From the NCBI GenBank assembly GCA_031553755.1, contig JAVBKZ010000039.1, forward strand, positions 14,413-78,412: DNA of 64,000 nucleotides, in the 5' to 3' direction. The translations under genes and the position numbers were made by a program. The notes below the pieces were generated by a model. It did not search any database. It had not been told where the DNA came from and was given only the letters and a program-made list of their open reading frames with translations. This document shows, piece after piece, positions 19,233-27,848 of this stretch (position 1 is the stretch's first letter; every line of letters starts with the position of its first letter). Origin of the DNA: JAIRVZ01 sp031553755 (GTDB taxonomy: Bacteria; Bacteroidota; Bacteroidia; Bacteroidales; Azobacteroidaceae).

Positions 19233-19766
19233 TTATTCTGAAACGGTTTCATTTTTCAATAATTTTTCCACGACATCGATGATTTCATTTTCACTTCCTT
19301 GAGAAAAAGTGGTATGTTGCCATGCAATGTTCCCTTTTCCATCAATAATAAACGTATGAGGAATATTTCCAACATTCATTGCTCTTTTGAATTCTCCATT
19401 GATGTCGAGTAAGACTTTATAATCCCAATTTTTGCCTTTTACAAGAGGTGCAACTCCTGCCGAACTCCGACTATCATCGATAGAAACAGCATATAGCGTA
19501 ACACCGGTATCTTCCACCCATTCTTGGTATACATCGTGTATCGTACTTAACTCGCGAAGGCAAGGTTTACACCAAGTTGCCCAAAAACTGATAATAAAAG
19601 GTTTTCCATCGTTAAATAAGGTATCTGTTTTGACAGTATTTCCATTTATATCTTTCAATTCTACCGCAGGAAGATTGTTTTTCTTTTCTAAAAGGTTGAG
19701 ATCCTGAGCATTCACTCCACACATAATATTCAATAATACTATCATTGAAAAAAAAGCCCTTTTCAT
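19233..19766 (-). CDS. TlpA/ResA-like thiol-disulfide oxidoreductase
   Basis: A periplasmic thioredoxin-like protein. Signal peptide to CGVNAQ (residue 21), then the AhpC/TSA-redoxin fold with the active site WATWCKPC (Cys66, Cys69), the buried GNIPHTFIID cis-proline loop and a C-terminal helix. It likely reduces or oxidises cysteines of the neighbouring Omp28-like CxxC protein or the Cys-bearing barrel; that pairing is inference from the operon. It is first in its transcription unit, with a promoter box at 19799-19806. Confidence 0.88.
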   Translation of the reverse strand: MKRAFFSMIVLLNIMCGVNAQDLNLLEKKNNLPAVELKDINGNTVKTDTLFNDGKPFIISFWATWCKPCLRELSTIHDVYQEWVEDTGVTLYAVSIDDSRSSAGVAPLVKGKNWDYKVLLDINGEFKRAMNVGNIPHTFIIDGKGNIAWQHTTFSQGSENEIIDVVEKLLKNETVSE

Positions 19767-19798
19767 AAATTTTTGTTTTAAATTTGAATGTTTTTTTG

Positions 19799-19806
19799 CA
19801 AATGTA
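19799..19806 (-). promoter_or_regulatory. -7 promoter box of the TlpA/DUF6029/Omp28 unit
   Basis: Minus strand TACATTTG followed by C, 33 bp upstream of the TlpA start. It fits TAnnTTTG; a TTTG lies upstream but only 12 nt away, shorter than the usual 19-21. Confidence 0.5.
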
Positions 19807-20029
19807 TATGATAATTTTCAAAATTCTCACTTTTGAGATGAAAAATCTATCATTTTGTTAATATTTAAGTTTTTTTATATCGGGATCAAAAAATCATTTT
19901 TTTACATAGAAAAATAATATATCCAAATCCTCCATTTATTTTTATCCCTACAATATAAGTGCCATATTTACACAAAAACAACAAAGCTGCAAAAAAAACA
20001 ACATCATTTTTGTCTTTTTACAAACACTT

Positions 20030-22093
20030 TCACTTCTCAATCCTTATCCTCGCATCCACAGCAACGATTCCGTTTTTAGTGGCAAGTAACGGATTGATGT
20101 CCATTTCTTTGATTTCGGTCGCGAAACGGAGTAAGGTGGATAAACGAACGATGATTTCGGCAAACAAATCTTCATCGACACCTTCTCTGCCTCTTGTCCC
20201 TTTAATGATTTTATATCCCCGAAGAGATCTAATCATGGAAATTGCTTCATCTTTGCAAAGCGGAGCTAGGCCTGATGCGACATCTTTTAGTACTTCGACA
20301 AAAATTCCACCTAAACCACAGAGTACAATATGTCCAAATTTTTCTTCATACTTAGCGCCTATGAAAAGTTCGGTTCCTGTTAACATCGGTTGAACCATTA
20401 CCGCCGTTACTTCAGGAAGATTCATCAAGCGTTCAAATTCTATTTTGAGGTGTTCTTCTGAACGTATATTTAAGACAACTCCTCCTATGTCTGATTTGTG
20501 TACAGGGCCTACACATTTGGCAACAACAGGATATTCGGTACGTTGAGCGAAATTGGCAATTTCTTGCCAATCGGCAGAAACAATTTCTTCTGCGACTTTG
20601 ATTCCGGCTGCACGGAGTAGGGATTGTACTTTACTCGGTTCTATATATCCCGATTTGTCGATACCTTCTACTATCCTGCGCATTTCAAGTACATCAACTC
20701 CCCATAAGTCGATATTATTACCCGATGGCTTCGGGGTCTTCATTACTTTGGCCAATGCATTTGCTAATCCGGCTTCATCGCTGAAATTCACATGTCCTTT
20801 TTTGATGAAAAAATCTGTTTCGTCGAAAGCTGTTGTGACGGACGGCAAAATAGGAAATATGGGTTTACTACAAGTCCGCATTTTTTCATGAAGAACTTCA
20901 TAAGCCTCAAAAACTTTGGTAAGTCCCGGACTTCCAAAGATAACAGCCATTCCATCTATATTTTTGAATTTTTCTTCGCAATAATCAATAGCGATAGCCA
21001 AATGTTTAGGTTCTCCGGTTCCTAAAATATCAATAGGATTACTGATTGACGTTCCCGGTAGTAATTGTCTTTTTAATTCTTCCGCTTCCGGCGTGTCTGA
21101 TAATTTTGGAACATTCAATCCTCCTTTAGAAAGTGCATCAGCTAAAATTACAGCAGGGCCTCCGGCATGAGTAATAATCGCGATATTGTTTCCTTTTAAT
21201 TCCCTTAAAGTAAAAGTAGCCACCACCGTAACTAATTCCTCTCGACTGAAACAACGAACGATTCCCGCTTTACGGAAAAGCGCTTCTACCGCTAAATCAG
21301 AGTTTGCCATAGCTCCTGTGTGCGATGATGCCGCACGACTTCCGGATTCAGAACTTCCCGATTTGATGGCTGCGATTCTACATCCTTTTTGTATTAGGGA
21401 AGTTGTATGATGAAGTAATTTATCCGGGTCTTTAATCCCTTCTATATATAATATTTTTATTTTGGAATCGGTTTCGGGATTGAAATTTACATCCATATAT
21501 TCCAATACATCTTCCACTCTGATTTGAGCTGCATTTCCAACCGACCAAACCGAATTGAAACGCAATCCCATTCGTGCAGAGGTTTCTATTATGTAAAGGG
21601 CAGTACCTCCGGAACTGGAAATGATATCCGCACCAAATGGGTCGAATTGAGGGATTGGTAATGTAAATAAACTGTGATGGTTTCTGTTCAAGAGTCCAAT
21701 GCAGTTAGGCCCAATGAGGCTTGCTCCCGCATTATTGATAACTTCAACAATTTTCTTTTCCAATATTCCTCCTTCGGGAGTTTCTTCTCCGAATCCGGCA
21801 GAGTACATGATGAATGCCTTAACATTCTTTTCTTGAGCCAAAATAGTTATCACATCTAAACACAGCGGAGCCGGAATCGAGATAATAGCCAAATCTGTCT
21901 CTGGAATGTCAGATACACTTTGATAGGATTTCAATCCTTGTACTTCCGTTTCTTTTGGATTAACGGCATAAAGTTCTCCGGTATATTTTCCGTTGATGAG
22001 GTTTTTTATACAATTACCTCCGGGTTTTGATGTGTTGTTGGAACCTCCTACGACAACAATGCTTCGTGGATTTAAAAGGGCTTCGTTTATCAT
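20030..22093 (-). CDS. ADP-forming acetate/acyl-CoA ligase (NDP-forming acyl-CoA synthetase)
   Basis: Interconverts acyl-CoA, ADP and phosphate with acid, CoA and ATP, conserving energy in fermentation. This is the fused single-chain layout: CoA-binding Rossmann domain (residues 1-130, VVVGGSNN), succinyl-CoA-ligase flavodoxin-like domain (about 145-290), a second CoA-ligase domain, and an ATP-grasp domain (about 470-687). The phosphohistidine is His258 in ASSHTGAMANSD. Length 687 is typical. It is downstream of ahcY with hairpin element 22125-22200 between them. Acetate versus other acyl preference cannot be told from sequence. Confidence 0.9.
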   Translation of the reverse strand: MINEALLNPRSIVVVGGSNNTSKPGGNCIKNLINGKYTGELYAVNPKETEVQGLKSYQSVSDIPETDLAIISIPAPLCLDVITILAQEKNVKAFIMYSAGFGEETPEGGILEKKIVEVINNAGASLIGPNCIGLLNRNHHSLFTLPIPQFDPFGADIISSSGGTALYIIETSARMGLRFNSVWSVGNAAQIRVEDVLEYMDVNFNPETDSKIKILYIEGIKDPDKLLHHTTSLIQKGCRIAAIKSGSSESGSRAASSHTGAMANSDLAVEALFRKAGIVRCFSREELVTVVATFTLRELKGNNIAIITHAGGPAVILADALSKGGLNVPKLSDTPEAEELKRQLLPGTSISNPIDILGTGEPKHLAIAIDYCEEKFKNIDGMAVIFGSPGLTKVFEAYEVLHEKMRTCSKPIFPILPSVTTAFDETDFFIKKGHVNFSDEAGLANALAKVMKTPKPSGNNIDLWGVDVLEMRRIVEGIDKSGYIEPSKVQSLLRAAGIKVAEEIVSADWQEIANFAQRTEYPVVAKCVGPVHKSDIGGVVLNIRSEEHLKIEFERLMNLPEVTAVMVQPMLTGTELFIGAKYEEKFGHIVLCGLGGIFVEVLKDVASGLAPLCKDEAISMIRSLRGYKIIKGTRGREGVDEDLFAEIIVRLSTLLRFATEIKEMDINPLLATKNGIVAVDARIRIEK

Positions 22094-22124
22094 GATATTT
22101 GTAAAATAAATGGTTTATTATTTT

Positions 22125-22200
22125 AGTTGACAAGTAAACGAGTTAACAAGTTGACAAGGTAATTTGCTTGTTAACTCGTCAACTTGTCTACTCGTTAACT
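22125..22200. repeat. Tandem-unit hairpin element A (ahcY / acyl-CoA ligase spacer)
   Basis: Left arm 22125-22158 and right arm 22167-22200 are 34 nt each and pair without gaps. Each arm is a run of octamers of the form AGTTRACR. The two arms differ at 7 of 34 positions and every difference is A versus G. The right arm touches the ahcY stop codon (22199-22201). There is no ORF. Confidence 0.8.
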
Positions 22201-23617
22201 AATATCTGTAATGTTCCGGTTTATAAGGGCCTTCGGGCTTTACTCCGATATAAGCGGCTTGTTCGGGAGTTAATGTTGTCAATTCTACTCCGATATTAGC
22301 CAAATGTAAGCGAGCTACTTCTTCATCTAAATATTTAGGTAAGCGATAAACTCCGATTTCATAATTTTTTTGCCACAAATCGATTTGAGCCAACGTTTGA
22401 TTCGTAAACGAATTACTCATCACAAAAGAAGGATGTCCTGTCGCGCAACCCAAATTAACCAAACGTCCTTCTGCCAATAAGAAAATAGAATTTCCTGTGG
22501 GGAAAGTATATTTATCAACTTGAGGCTTGATGTTTAGGTGTTTAATTCCTTTGTAATTAGCTAATTTGTCAACTTGGATTTCATTGTCGAAATGTCCGAT
22601 GTTACATACGATCGCCTGGTCTTTCATTTGTTCCAGATGTTCTATGCGGATAACGTCACGGTTTCCGGTGGTAGTAACAAAAATATTACCTTCTTTCACC
22701 GCTTTTTCTATTGTTGTCACTTCAAAACCTTCCATCGCGGCCTGTAAAGCGCAGATTGGATCGATTTCAGTAACAATCACACGGGCTCCATAAGAACGCA
22801 TCGATTTAGCGCAACCTTTGCCCACATCTCCATATCCTAATACAACCACCACTTTTCCTGCAATCATTACGTCAGTAGCGCGTTTGATTCCATCGGCTAA
22901 AGATTCGCGGCATCCATATAAATTATCGAATTTAGATTTTGTAACCGAATCGTTTACATTGATAGCCGGAACCAATAATTCGCCATTTTCCATCATTTGA
23001 TATAAACGGTGTACACCTGTTGTCGTTTCTTCCGAAATACCTTTTAATTCAGCAACTGTGCGAGTCCAACGTTGATTATCTTCTTTTAAAATAGCGTTTA
23101 AAGTATCTAAAATCACTTGTTCTTCATGATTTCCGCCTTTTCTATTGATGGTTTCGGCTTCTTTTTCAGCCTTACACCCCCAATGGATAAGCAAAGAAGC
23201 ATCTCCTCCGTCATCTACAATTAAATTCGGACCTTTTCCTCCGGGAAAACGCAGAGCCATATCTGTGCACCACCAGTATTCTTCCAGTGTTTCGCCTTTC
23301 CATGCGAATACAGGAATTCCGGCGGCAGCAATAGCGGCTGCGGCATGATCTTGAGTGGAAAATATGTTACAACTTGCCCAACGCACATCAGCGCCAAGTT
23401 CAACAAGCGTTTCTATCAAAACAGCCGTTTGTATAGTCATATGCAAGGAACCAGTTATACGGGCTCCTTGCAAAGGCTTTTCATTACTATATTTTTCACG
23501 AAGCGACATCAATCCCGGCATTTCATGTTCGGCAATTTCTATTTCTTTTCTGCCGAATTCGGCAAGATCCATATTTGCTACTTTATACGGCAAATCGAAC
23601 GATAATTTTTGTGACAT
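22199..23617 (-). CDS. ahcY: Adenosylhomocysteinase (S-adenosyl-L-homocysteine hydrolase)
   Basis: Splits S-adenosylhomocysteine into adenosine and homocysteine in the methyl cycle, using a tightly bound NAD. Sequence signatures include the substrate region HMTIQTAVLIETL and STQDHAAAAIA, the NAD-binding GYGDVGKGCA, and the C-terminal GPYKPEHYRY with the conserved Lys-Tyr. 472 residues is the size of the long bacterial form with its insertion. It has its own promoter box at 23645-23652. Confidence 0.97.
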   Translation of the reverse strand: MSQKLSFDLPYKVANMDLAEFGRKEIEIAEHEMPGLMSLREKYSNEKPLQGARITGSLHMTIQTAVLIETLVELGADVRWASCNIFSTQDHAAAAIAAAGIPVFAWKGETLEEYWWCTDMALRFPGGKGPNLIVDDGGDASLLIHWGCKAEKEAETINRKGGNHEEQVILDTLNAILKEDNQRWTRTVAELKGISEETTTGVHRLYQMMENGELLVPAINVNDSVTKSKFDNLYGCRESLADGIKRATDVMIAGKVVVVLGYGDVGKGCAKSMRSYGARVIVTEIDPICALQAAMEGFEVTTIEKAVKEGNIFVTTTGNRDVIRIEHLEQMKDQAIVCNIGHFDNEIQVDKLANYKGIKHLNIKPQVDKYTFPTGNSIFLLAEGRLVNLGCATGHPSFVMSNSFTNQTLAQIDLWQKNYEIGVYRLPKYLDEEVARLHLANIGVELTTLTPEQAAYIGVKPEGPYKPEHYRY

Positions 23618-23644
23618 ATTTTAATCCATTTATTAAATTTGCTG

Positions 23645-23652
23645 CAAAGGTA
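23645..23652 (-). promoter_or_regulatory. -7 promoter box for ahcY
   Basis: Minus-strand TACCTTTG followed by C, 28 bp before the ahcY start, a textbook Bacteroidota -7 element. No TTTG at the expected -33 distance. Confidence 0.6.
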
Positions 23653-23710
23653 GTAATTTAAGAAATATATAATCCATATTTGTAACTTTCTTAAAATATA
23701 AAATTATTTT

Positions 23711-23728
23711 CCTGTTTGCGCACACAGG
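23711..23728. promoter_or_regulatory. CG-centred palindrome, candidate operator upstream of the uronate operon
   Basis: An 18-bp near-perfect palindrome with outer CCTGT/ACAGG and centre TGCGCA; only one base pair breaks symmetry. It lies just upstream of a TATATTTG box at 23744-23751 in the divergent ahcY/uronate spacer. Even palindromes with a central CG are typical LacI-family operators. Regulatory role is inferred. Confidence 0.4.
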
Positions 23729-23743
23729 ATTAAAATAATGTAT

Positions 23744-23751
23744 TATATTTG
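23744..23751 (+). promoter_or_regulatory. Candidate -7 box of the uronate operon
   Basis: TATATTTG followed by T, with a TTTG at 23715-23718 inside the palindrome. The spacing, 25 nt, is longer than normal, so the promoter may depend on an activator or the -33 may not be used. The leader to the first ATG would be about 155 nt. Confidence 0.4.
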
Positions 23752-23779
23752 TAGCCGGTTAAAAGTGTTTAAATAGATT

Positions 23780-23873
23780 AAACACAAAGTTCACGGAGCA
23801 ATTATTTACAGAGTAGATACTGATTATATCGTGATGGCATACCCTGTAAAAAAAATCCTTTTACTTTGTGTTT
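23780..23873. repeat. Inverted repeat in the leader of the uronate operon
   Basis: Perfect 11-bp inverted arms, AAACACAAAGT (23780-23790) and ACTTTGTGTTT (23863-23873), enclose about 70 nt. The style (CACAAAG-type low-complexity arms) resembles the other spacer hairpins of this window. Confidence 0.5.
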
Positions 23874-23910
23874 GATAAAAAGTGGACGAATTCATTTATA
23901 AAAATAGGAT

Positions 23911-25149
23911 ATGAAGCGGGCTATATTTATTTTTTCTGTATTTTTTTGTTTTTTTGCTATCGGAAACGGCAAAAACAACGTTGTAAAATTATCTTTGGAA
24001 AACAAGACAAATCAACGTATTGTCGATTTTGTAGTGGAAATTCCGTTTCCTAAATTTGAAAAAATAGGGATTTCCGAATTTACCGCTCAGTCCGGCGATG
24101 AAATTGTTCCTGTAGAATTCGTTTTAGATTTGAATGGAAATTGGAAAGCAATATTTCCTGTTGCCTTTATCAATCCTAAAGAAATCAAAATCTTTGAAAT
24201 CAAACAAGGCTTTTCGCGATCATATCCCAAACGTACTTATGCCGAATTGTCTCACAGAATCGGGGGAAATCCGAAAGATTTCAAATACGACAGGAAAGAT
24301 ACCGTTTATACTTGGGTAAAACCTAATTATATGAAACTCCCCGGAACTTTCCGCGATCATGCTTTTTATATTAAATATGAAGGGCCGGGATGGGAAAGCG
24401 ACAAAGTGGCTTTCAGATTTTATCTCGATCAACGAAACGCGATTGATGTGTTTGCGAAAAATACTCCGGGAATAATTTTACCACAAGTTGGGATGGATGG
24501 TTATGAAAACTATCATAATCCTGCTGTTTCTCGTTGGGGAGTAGATCAAATGTCGGTCGGGAATTCATTAGGAATCGGTTCGATCGCTTATTGGAACGGA
24601 CAAAAGGCGATTCGTGTGGAAGAACGTGACAGTGTTGAATGTTTTATTCAAAAAGATGGAAAAATCCGTTCGCAGGTAAAAACATCTTATTATGGATGGA
24701 ATATTGATGGAATGAAATACAATTTAAAATCGTTAATCTCAATTGATGCCGGAAGTCGAGCGTCTCACATGGAGTTGCAAATAGATAAAAACATTCCTAA
24801 TTTAGCGACCGGAATTATCAAAAAAGAAAATGTTGAATTACTAATCGGTAATGAAAAAAAATCAGAATGGTCATATATCGCGACTTGGGGTAAACAAAGC
24901 CATGAAGATAAATATCAAAAAAGCCGTATGATGGGTTTAGCTGTTTTTGTACGGACCAAGCAAATTAAAGAAATTACAAGCGATAATCTGAATCATGTTG
25001 TTGTTTTAATGCCTGAGAACGGGTATGTCGATTATTATTTCATGCCTACTTGGGAATTAGATGTAGAACCGGTTAAAACTATGACCGATTTTCAGCGATG
25101 CATTGATGAAGTTTTGATTAAATTAAATAATCCAATAACAATAAAATAG
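23911..25149 (+). CDS. DUF4861 family exported protein, first gene of the uronate operon
   Basis: 412 residues with a signal peptide (MKRAIFIFSVFFCFFAIGNG). It is beta-rich throughout, with GPGWESDKVAFRFYLDQRNAIDVF near 150-175 and a repeated W/Y pattern, matching my recollection of DUF4861 proteins found in pectin and other uronate-polysaccharide loci. No catalytic residue can be assigned by eye. Its place directly ahead of kduI suggests periplasmic handling of a uronate-containing oligosaccharide; this is inference from context. Confidence 0.72.
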   Translation: MKRAIFIFSVFFCFFAIGNGKNNVVKLSLENKTNQRIVDFVVEIPFPKFEKIGISEFTAQSGDEIVPVEFVLDLNGNWKAIFPVAFINPKEIKIFEIKQGFSRSYPKRTYAELSHRIGGNPKDFKYDRKDTVYTWVKPNYMKLPGTFRDHAFYIKYEGPGWESDKVAFRFYLDQRNAIDVFAKNTPGIILPQVGMDGYENYHNPAVSRWGVDQMSVGNSLGIGSIAYWNGQKAIRVEERDSVECFIQKDGKIRSQVKTSYYGWNIDGMKYNLKSLISIDAGSRASHMELQIDKNIPNLATGIIKKENVELLIGNEKKSEWSYIATWGKQSHEDKYQKSRMMGLAVFVRTKQIKEITSDNLNHVVVLMPENGYVDYYFMPTWELDVEPVKTMTDFQRCIDEVLIKLNNPITIK

Positions 25150-25234
25150 TGACGAGTGATAAGTAGACGAGTGACAAGTTTTATCATTGTCGTGCATAAA
25201 CAAACTCGTCACTTATCATTCGTCACTCGTCACT
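25148..25234. repeat. Tandem-unit hairpin element B (DUF4861 / kduI spacer)
   Basis: Left arm 25148-25181 and right arm 25202-25234 are built of GAYRAGT heptamers and pair along about 33 nt. The left arm overlaps the TAG stop of the upstream gene; the right arm ends 8 nt before the kduI ATG. The loop contains TTGTCGTGCATAAAC, homologous to the loop of element G in inverted orientation. Confidence 0.8.
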
Positions 25235-25242
25235 AAAAAAGT

Positions 25243-26085
25243 ATGAAAACAAGAATTGAAGAACGCTGGGGTACGCACCCGAATGACGTAAAACATTACG
25301 ACACGACGCAATTGCGTAAAGAGTTTTTAGTAGAAAAATTATTCGCTGCCGATGAAGTATTATTGACTTATACTCACAACGACCGCTTGATTATCGGAGG
25401 TATTCTTCCTGTAAACGAAGCCTTGAAATTAGAGACGGTCGATTTGATTCGTTCCGAATATTTCTGCGAACGTCGCGAAGTTGGCGTAATTTGTATCGAA
25501 GGAGATGGTATTATTTCTGTCGACGGAACAGATTATCCAATGACATTCAAAGATGCTCTTTATATCGGTCGTGGAGCAAAAGAAGTTATTTTCAAGAGTA
25601 ATAACAAAATAAATCCTGCGAAATATTATATCGCTTCTTCTCCTGCTCATACAGCCTATCCTACTGCAAAAATCACTTCTGAAATGAGAAGAGTGAAGGA
25701 TTTAGGCTCCGCGGAAACTTGTAACAAACGAATATTGAATCAATTGATTTTGAGCGAGATATTACCTTGTTGTCAACTTCAAATGGGAATGACTGAGATT
25801 CAACCCGGAAGCGCATGGAACACAATGCCTCCTCATACTCACTCTCGTCGTATGGAAGCATATTTCTATTTCAAAGTTCCTGCAGAACAAGCGGTATGTC
25901 ATTTTATGGGAGAACCGCAGGAAACACGCCATATTTTTATGGGTAACGAACAAGCCGTGATTTCTCCTTCCTGGTCGATTCACTCCGCAGCCGGAACAAG
26001 TAATTATACTTTCATCTGGGCGATGTGTGGCGAAAATCTCGACTACAACGATATGGATACATTTACAGCGGATAAACTTAGATAA
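25243..26085 (+). CDS. kduI: 5-dehydro-4-deoxy-D-glucuronate isomerase
   Basis: Converts 4-deoxy-5-ketouronate (from pectin lyase products) to 2,5-diketo-3-deoxygluconate, the substrate of KduD. A zinc cupin: the metal site lies in MPPHTHSRRMEAYFYF (two His and a Glu) with a later His in SWSIHSAAG. 280 residues is standard. The N-terminal MKTRIEERWGTHPNDVKHYDT is the family opening. Flanked on both sides by spacer hairpins. Confidence 0.95.
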   Translation: MKTRIEERWGTHPNDVKHYDTTQLRKEFLVEKLFAADEVLLTYTHNDRLIIGGILPVNEALKLETVDLIRSEYFCERREVGVICIEGDGIISVDGTDYPMTFKDALYIGRGAKEVIFKSNNKINPAKYYIASSPAHTAYPTAKITSEMRRVKDLGSAETCNKRILNQLILSEILPCCQLQMGMTEIQPGSAWNTMPPHTHSRRMEAYFYFKVPAEQAVCHFMGEPQETRHIFMGNEQAVISPSWSIHSAAGTSNYTFIWAMCGENLDYNDMDTFTADKLR

Positions 26086-26086
26086 T

Positions 26087-26166
26087 TAATTGAGAATTGA
26101 GAGTGGAAAATTGAGAATGAAAAGTTAAACTCTCAATTCTCCACTCTCAATTCTCCACTCTCAATT
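26087..26166. repeat. Tandem-unit hairpin element C (kduI / uxaC spacer)
   Basis: Arms about 26088-26126 and 26128-26166 are 39 nt each and align without gaps. They are arrays of GARARTK heptamers; the ten differences are A/G or T/G. The element starts 2 nt after the kduI stop and ends 8 nt before the uxaC ATG. Confidence 0.8.
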
Positions 26167-26174
26167 CAAATATT

Positions 26175-27581
26175 ATGAAAGCATTCATGGACGATAATTT
26201 CGTCTTACAAACAGAAACTGCTCAATATTTATATCATGAGCATGCAAAAAAACAACCGATCATTGACTACCATTGTCACTTGAATCCCGAATTCATAGCT
26301 AACGACCGGAAGTTTGATAATCTCGGACAGATTTGGTTGGAAGGCGACCATTACAAATGGCGTGCGATGCGTACAAATGGCGTGGATGAACGTTTTTGTA
26401 CGGGAAAAGATACAACCGATTGGGAAAAATTTGAGAAATGGGCGGAAACTGTTCCTTACACCATGCGTAACCCATTGTATCACTGGACGCATTTGGAATT
26501 AAAATCAGCTTTTGGCGTAAGCAAGATTTTGAAACCGGAAACGGCAAAAGAAATTTACGATGAATGTACGGCTAAATTGCGTACTCCCGAATTTTCCGCG
26601 CGTGGCTTGATGAAACACTACAATGTGGAAGTGGTTTGTACGACCGATGATCCTATTGATTCTTTGGAATATCATATTGCTTTGAAAAATGAAGGGTTTT
26701 CTGTAAAAGTGCTTCCGACTTGGCGTCCCGACAAAGCGATGGCCGTAGAAGTTCCTGCCGATTTCCGTGCTTATGTCGAAAAATTATCAGAAGTTTCAGG
26801 CGTTTCCATCAGTAAATTTGCCGATTTATTGCATGCACTTCGTGTACGTCATGATTTCTTCGCATCGGTAGGTTGTAAATTATCCGATCATGGAATCGAA
26901 GAATTTTATGCAGAAGATTATACAGACGCTGAAATTGAAGCAATATTCAATAAGGTATATGGAGGAAAAAATCTTTCTCATGAAGAAATCCTGAAATTTA
27001 AAACAGCCATGATGGTCGAAGGAGCCAAAATGGACTGGGAAAAAGGATGGACACAACAATTCCATTATGGAGCAATCCGTAATAACAACACTCGTTTATT
27101 CAAGCAATTAGGTCCGGATACAGGTTTTGATTCTATTGGTGACTTTACTGTAGCTAAAAATATGTCTAAGTTCCTGAATTATTTGGATACAGAGAATAAA
27201 CTGGCAAAGACAATCATCTATAACTTGAATCCTCGCGACAACGATCTAATCACTACAATGATTGGAAATTTTCAAGATGGTTCAGTTGCCGGAAAAATAC
27301 AATTCGGTTCTGGTTGGTGGTTCTTAGATCAAAAACCGGGAATGGAAGCGCAAATGAATTCATTATCTGTTCTTGGTTTGTTGAGCCGCTTTGTGGGAAT
27401 GCTGACCGATTCACGCAGTTTCCTGTCGTATCCTCGTCATGAATATTTCCGTCGCATTCTTTGTAATCTGATAGGAAATGATGTAGAACAAGGATTATTG
27501 CCTGCTTCCGAATTGCCGTTCCTTGCTCAAATGGTAGAAAATATTTCCTACTATAACGCTAAAAATTTCTTTAAATTTTAG
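26175..27581 (+). CDS. uxaC: Glucuronate/galacturonate isomerase (uronate isomerase)
   Basis: Isomerises D-galacturonate to tagaturonate and D-glucuronate to fructuronate. Amidohydrolase-like TIM barrel with the first metal motif DYHCHLNP (residues about 31-38) and the C-terminal substrate-binding FQDGSVAGKIQFGSGWWFLDQKPGMEAQM. 468 residues matches the family. It provides the entry reaction for saturated uronates, complementing KduI/KduD for unsaturated ones. Confidence 0.97.
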   Translation: MKAFMDDNFVLQTETAQYLYHEHAKKQPIIDYHCHLNPEFIANDRKFDNLGQIWLEGDHYKWRAMRTNGVDERFCTGKDTTDWEKFEKWAETVPYTMRNPLYHWTHLELKSAFGVSKILKPETAKEIYDECTAKLRTPEFSARGLMKHYNVEVVCTTDDPIDSLEYHIALKNEGFSVKVLPTWRPDKAMAVEVPADFRAYVEKLSEVSGVSISKFADLLHALRVRHDFFASVGCKLSDHGIEEFYAEDYTDAEIEAIFNKVYGGKNLSHEEILKFKTAMMVEGAKMDWEKGWTQQFHYGAIRNNNTRLFKQLGPDTGFDSIGDFTVAKNMSKFLNYLDTENKLAKTIIYNLNPRDNDLITTMIGNFQDGSVAGKIQFGSGWWFLDQKPGMEAQMNSLSVLGLLSRFVGMLTDSRSFLSYPRHEYFRRILCNLIGNDVEQGLLPASELPFLAQMVENISYYNAKNFFKF

Positions 27582-27842
27582 AGCCCCTCCCCAACCCTCC
27601 CCCAGAGGGAGGGAGTTGGCTTATATGCTGAAACAATAGATAAGTAATTGTTCAAAATTAGTTCATCCTTTGGGTTTGTTTAATGTTCAATGATTAACGT
27701 TGAAAATGAAAGAGTTAAACATTAAACTTTCAACATTAAACAAATAAACTAAATATGATAGTACACTTAAAATAAATATGTATAATTAAATAAACATTCA
27801 TTATCCTAAGCCCTTCCCTTTGGGGAGGGTTGGGTGAGGCTT
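27582..27842. repeat. Nested double inverted repeat, element D (uxaC / kdgK spacer)
   Basis: The 267-bp spacer contains two structures. Outer C-rich arms (27582-27617 with CCTCCCCAACCCTCCC; 27809-27842 with the complementary GGGGAGGGTTGGG) enclose an inner hairpin (27675-27744). The inner arms share a perfect TTTGTTTAATGTT stem and consist of heptamers such as GTTTAAT and GTTCAAT. The rest is AT-rich without an ORF. The right outer arm runs into the start region of kdgK and creates a spurious GTG start at 27834. Confidence 0.75.
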
Positions 27843-27848
27843 ATTAAA

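Noticed and set aside
27834..27848. GTG start for kdgK
   Set aside because: It lies in the C-rich repeat arm; the ATG at 27849 matches the family N-terminus.
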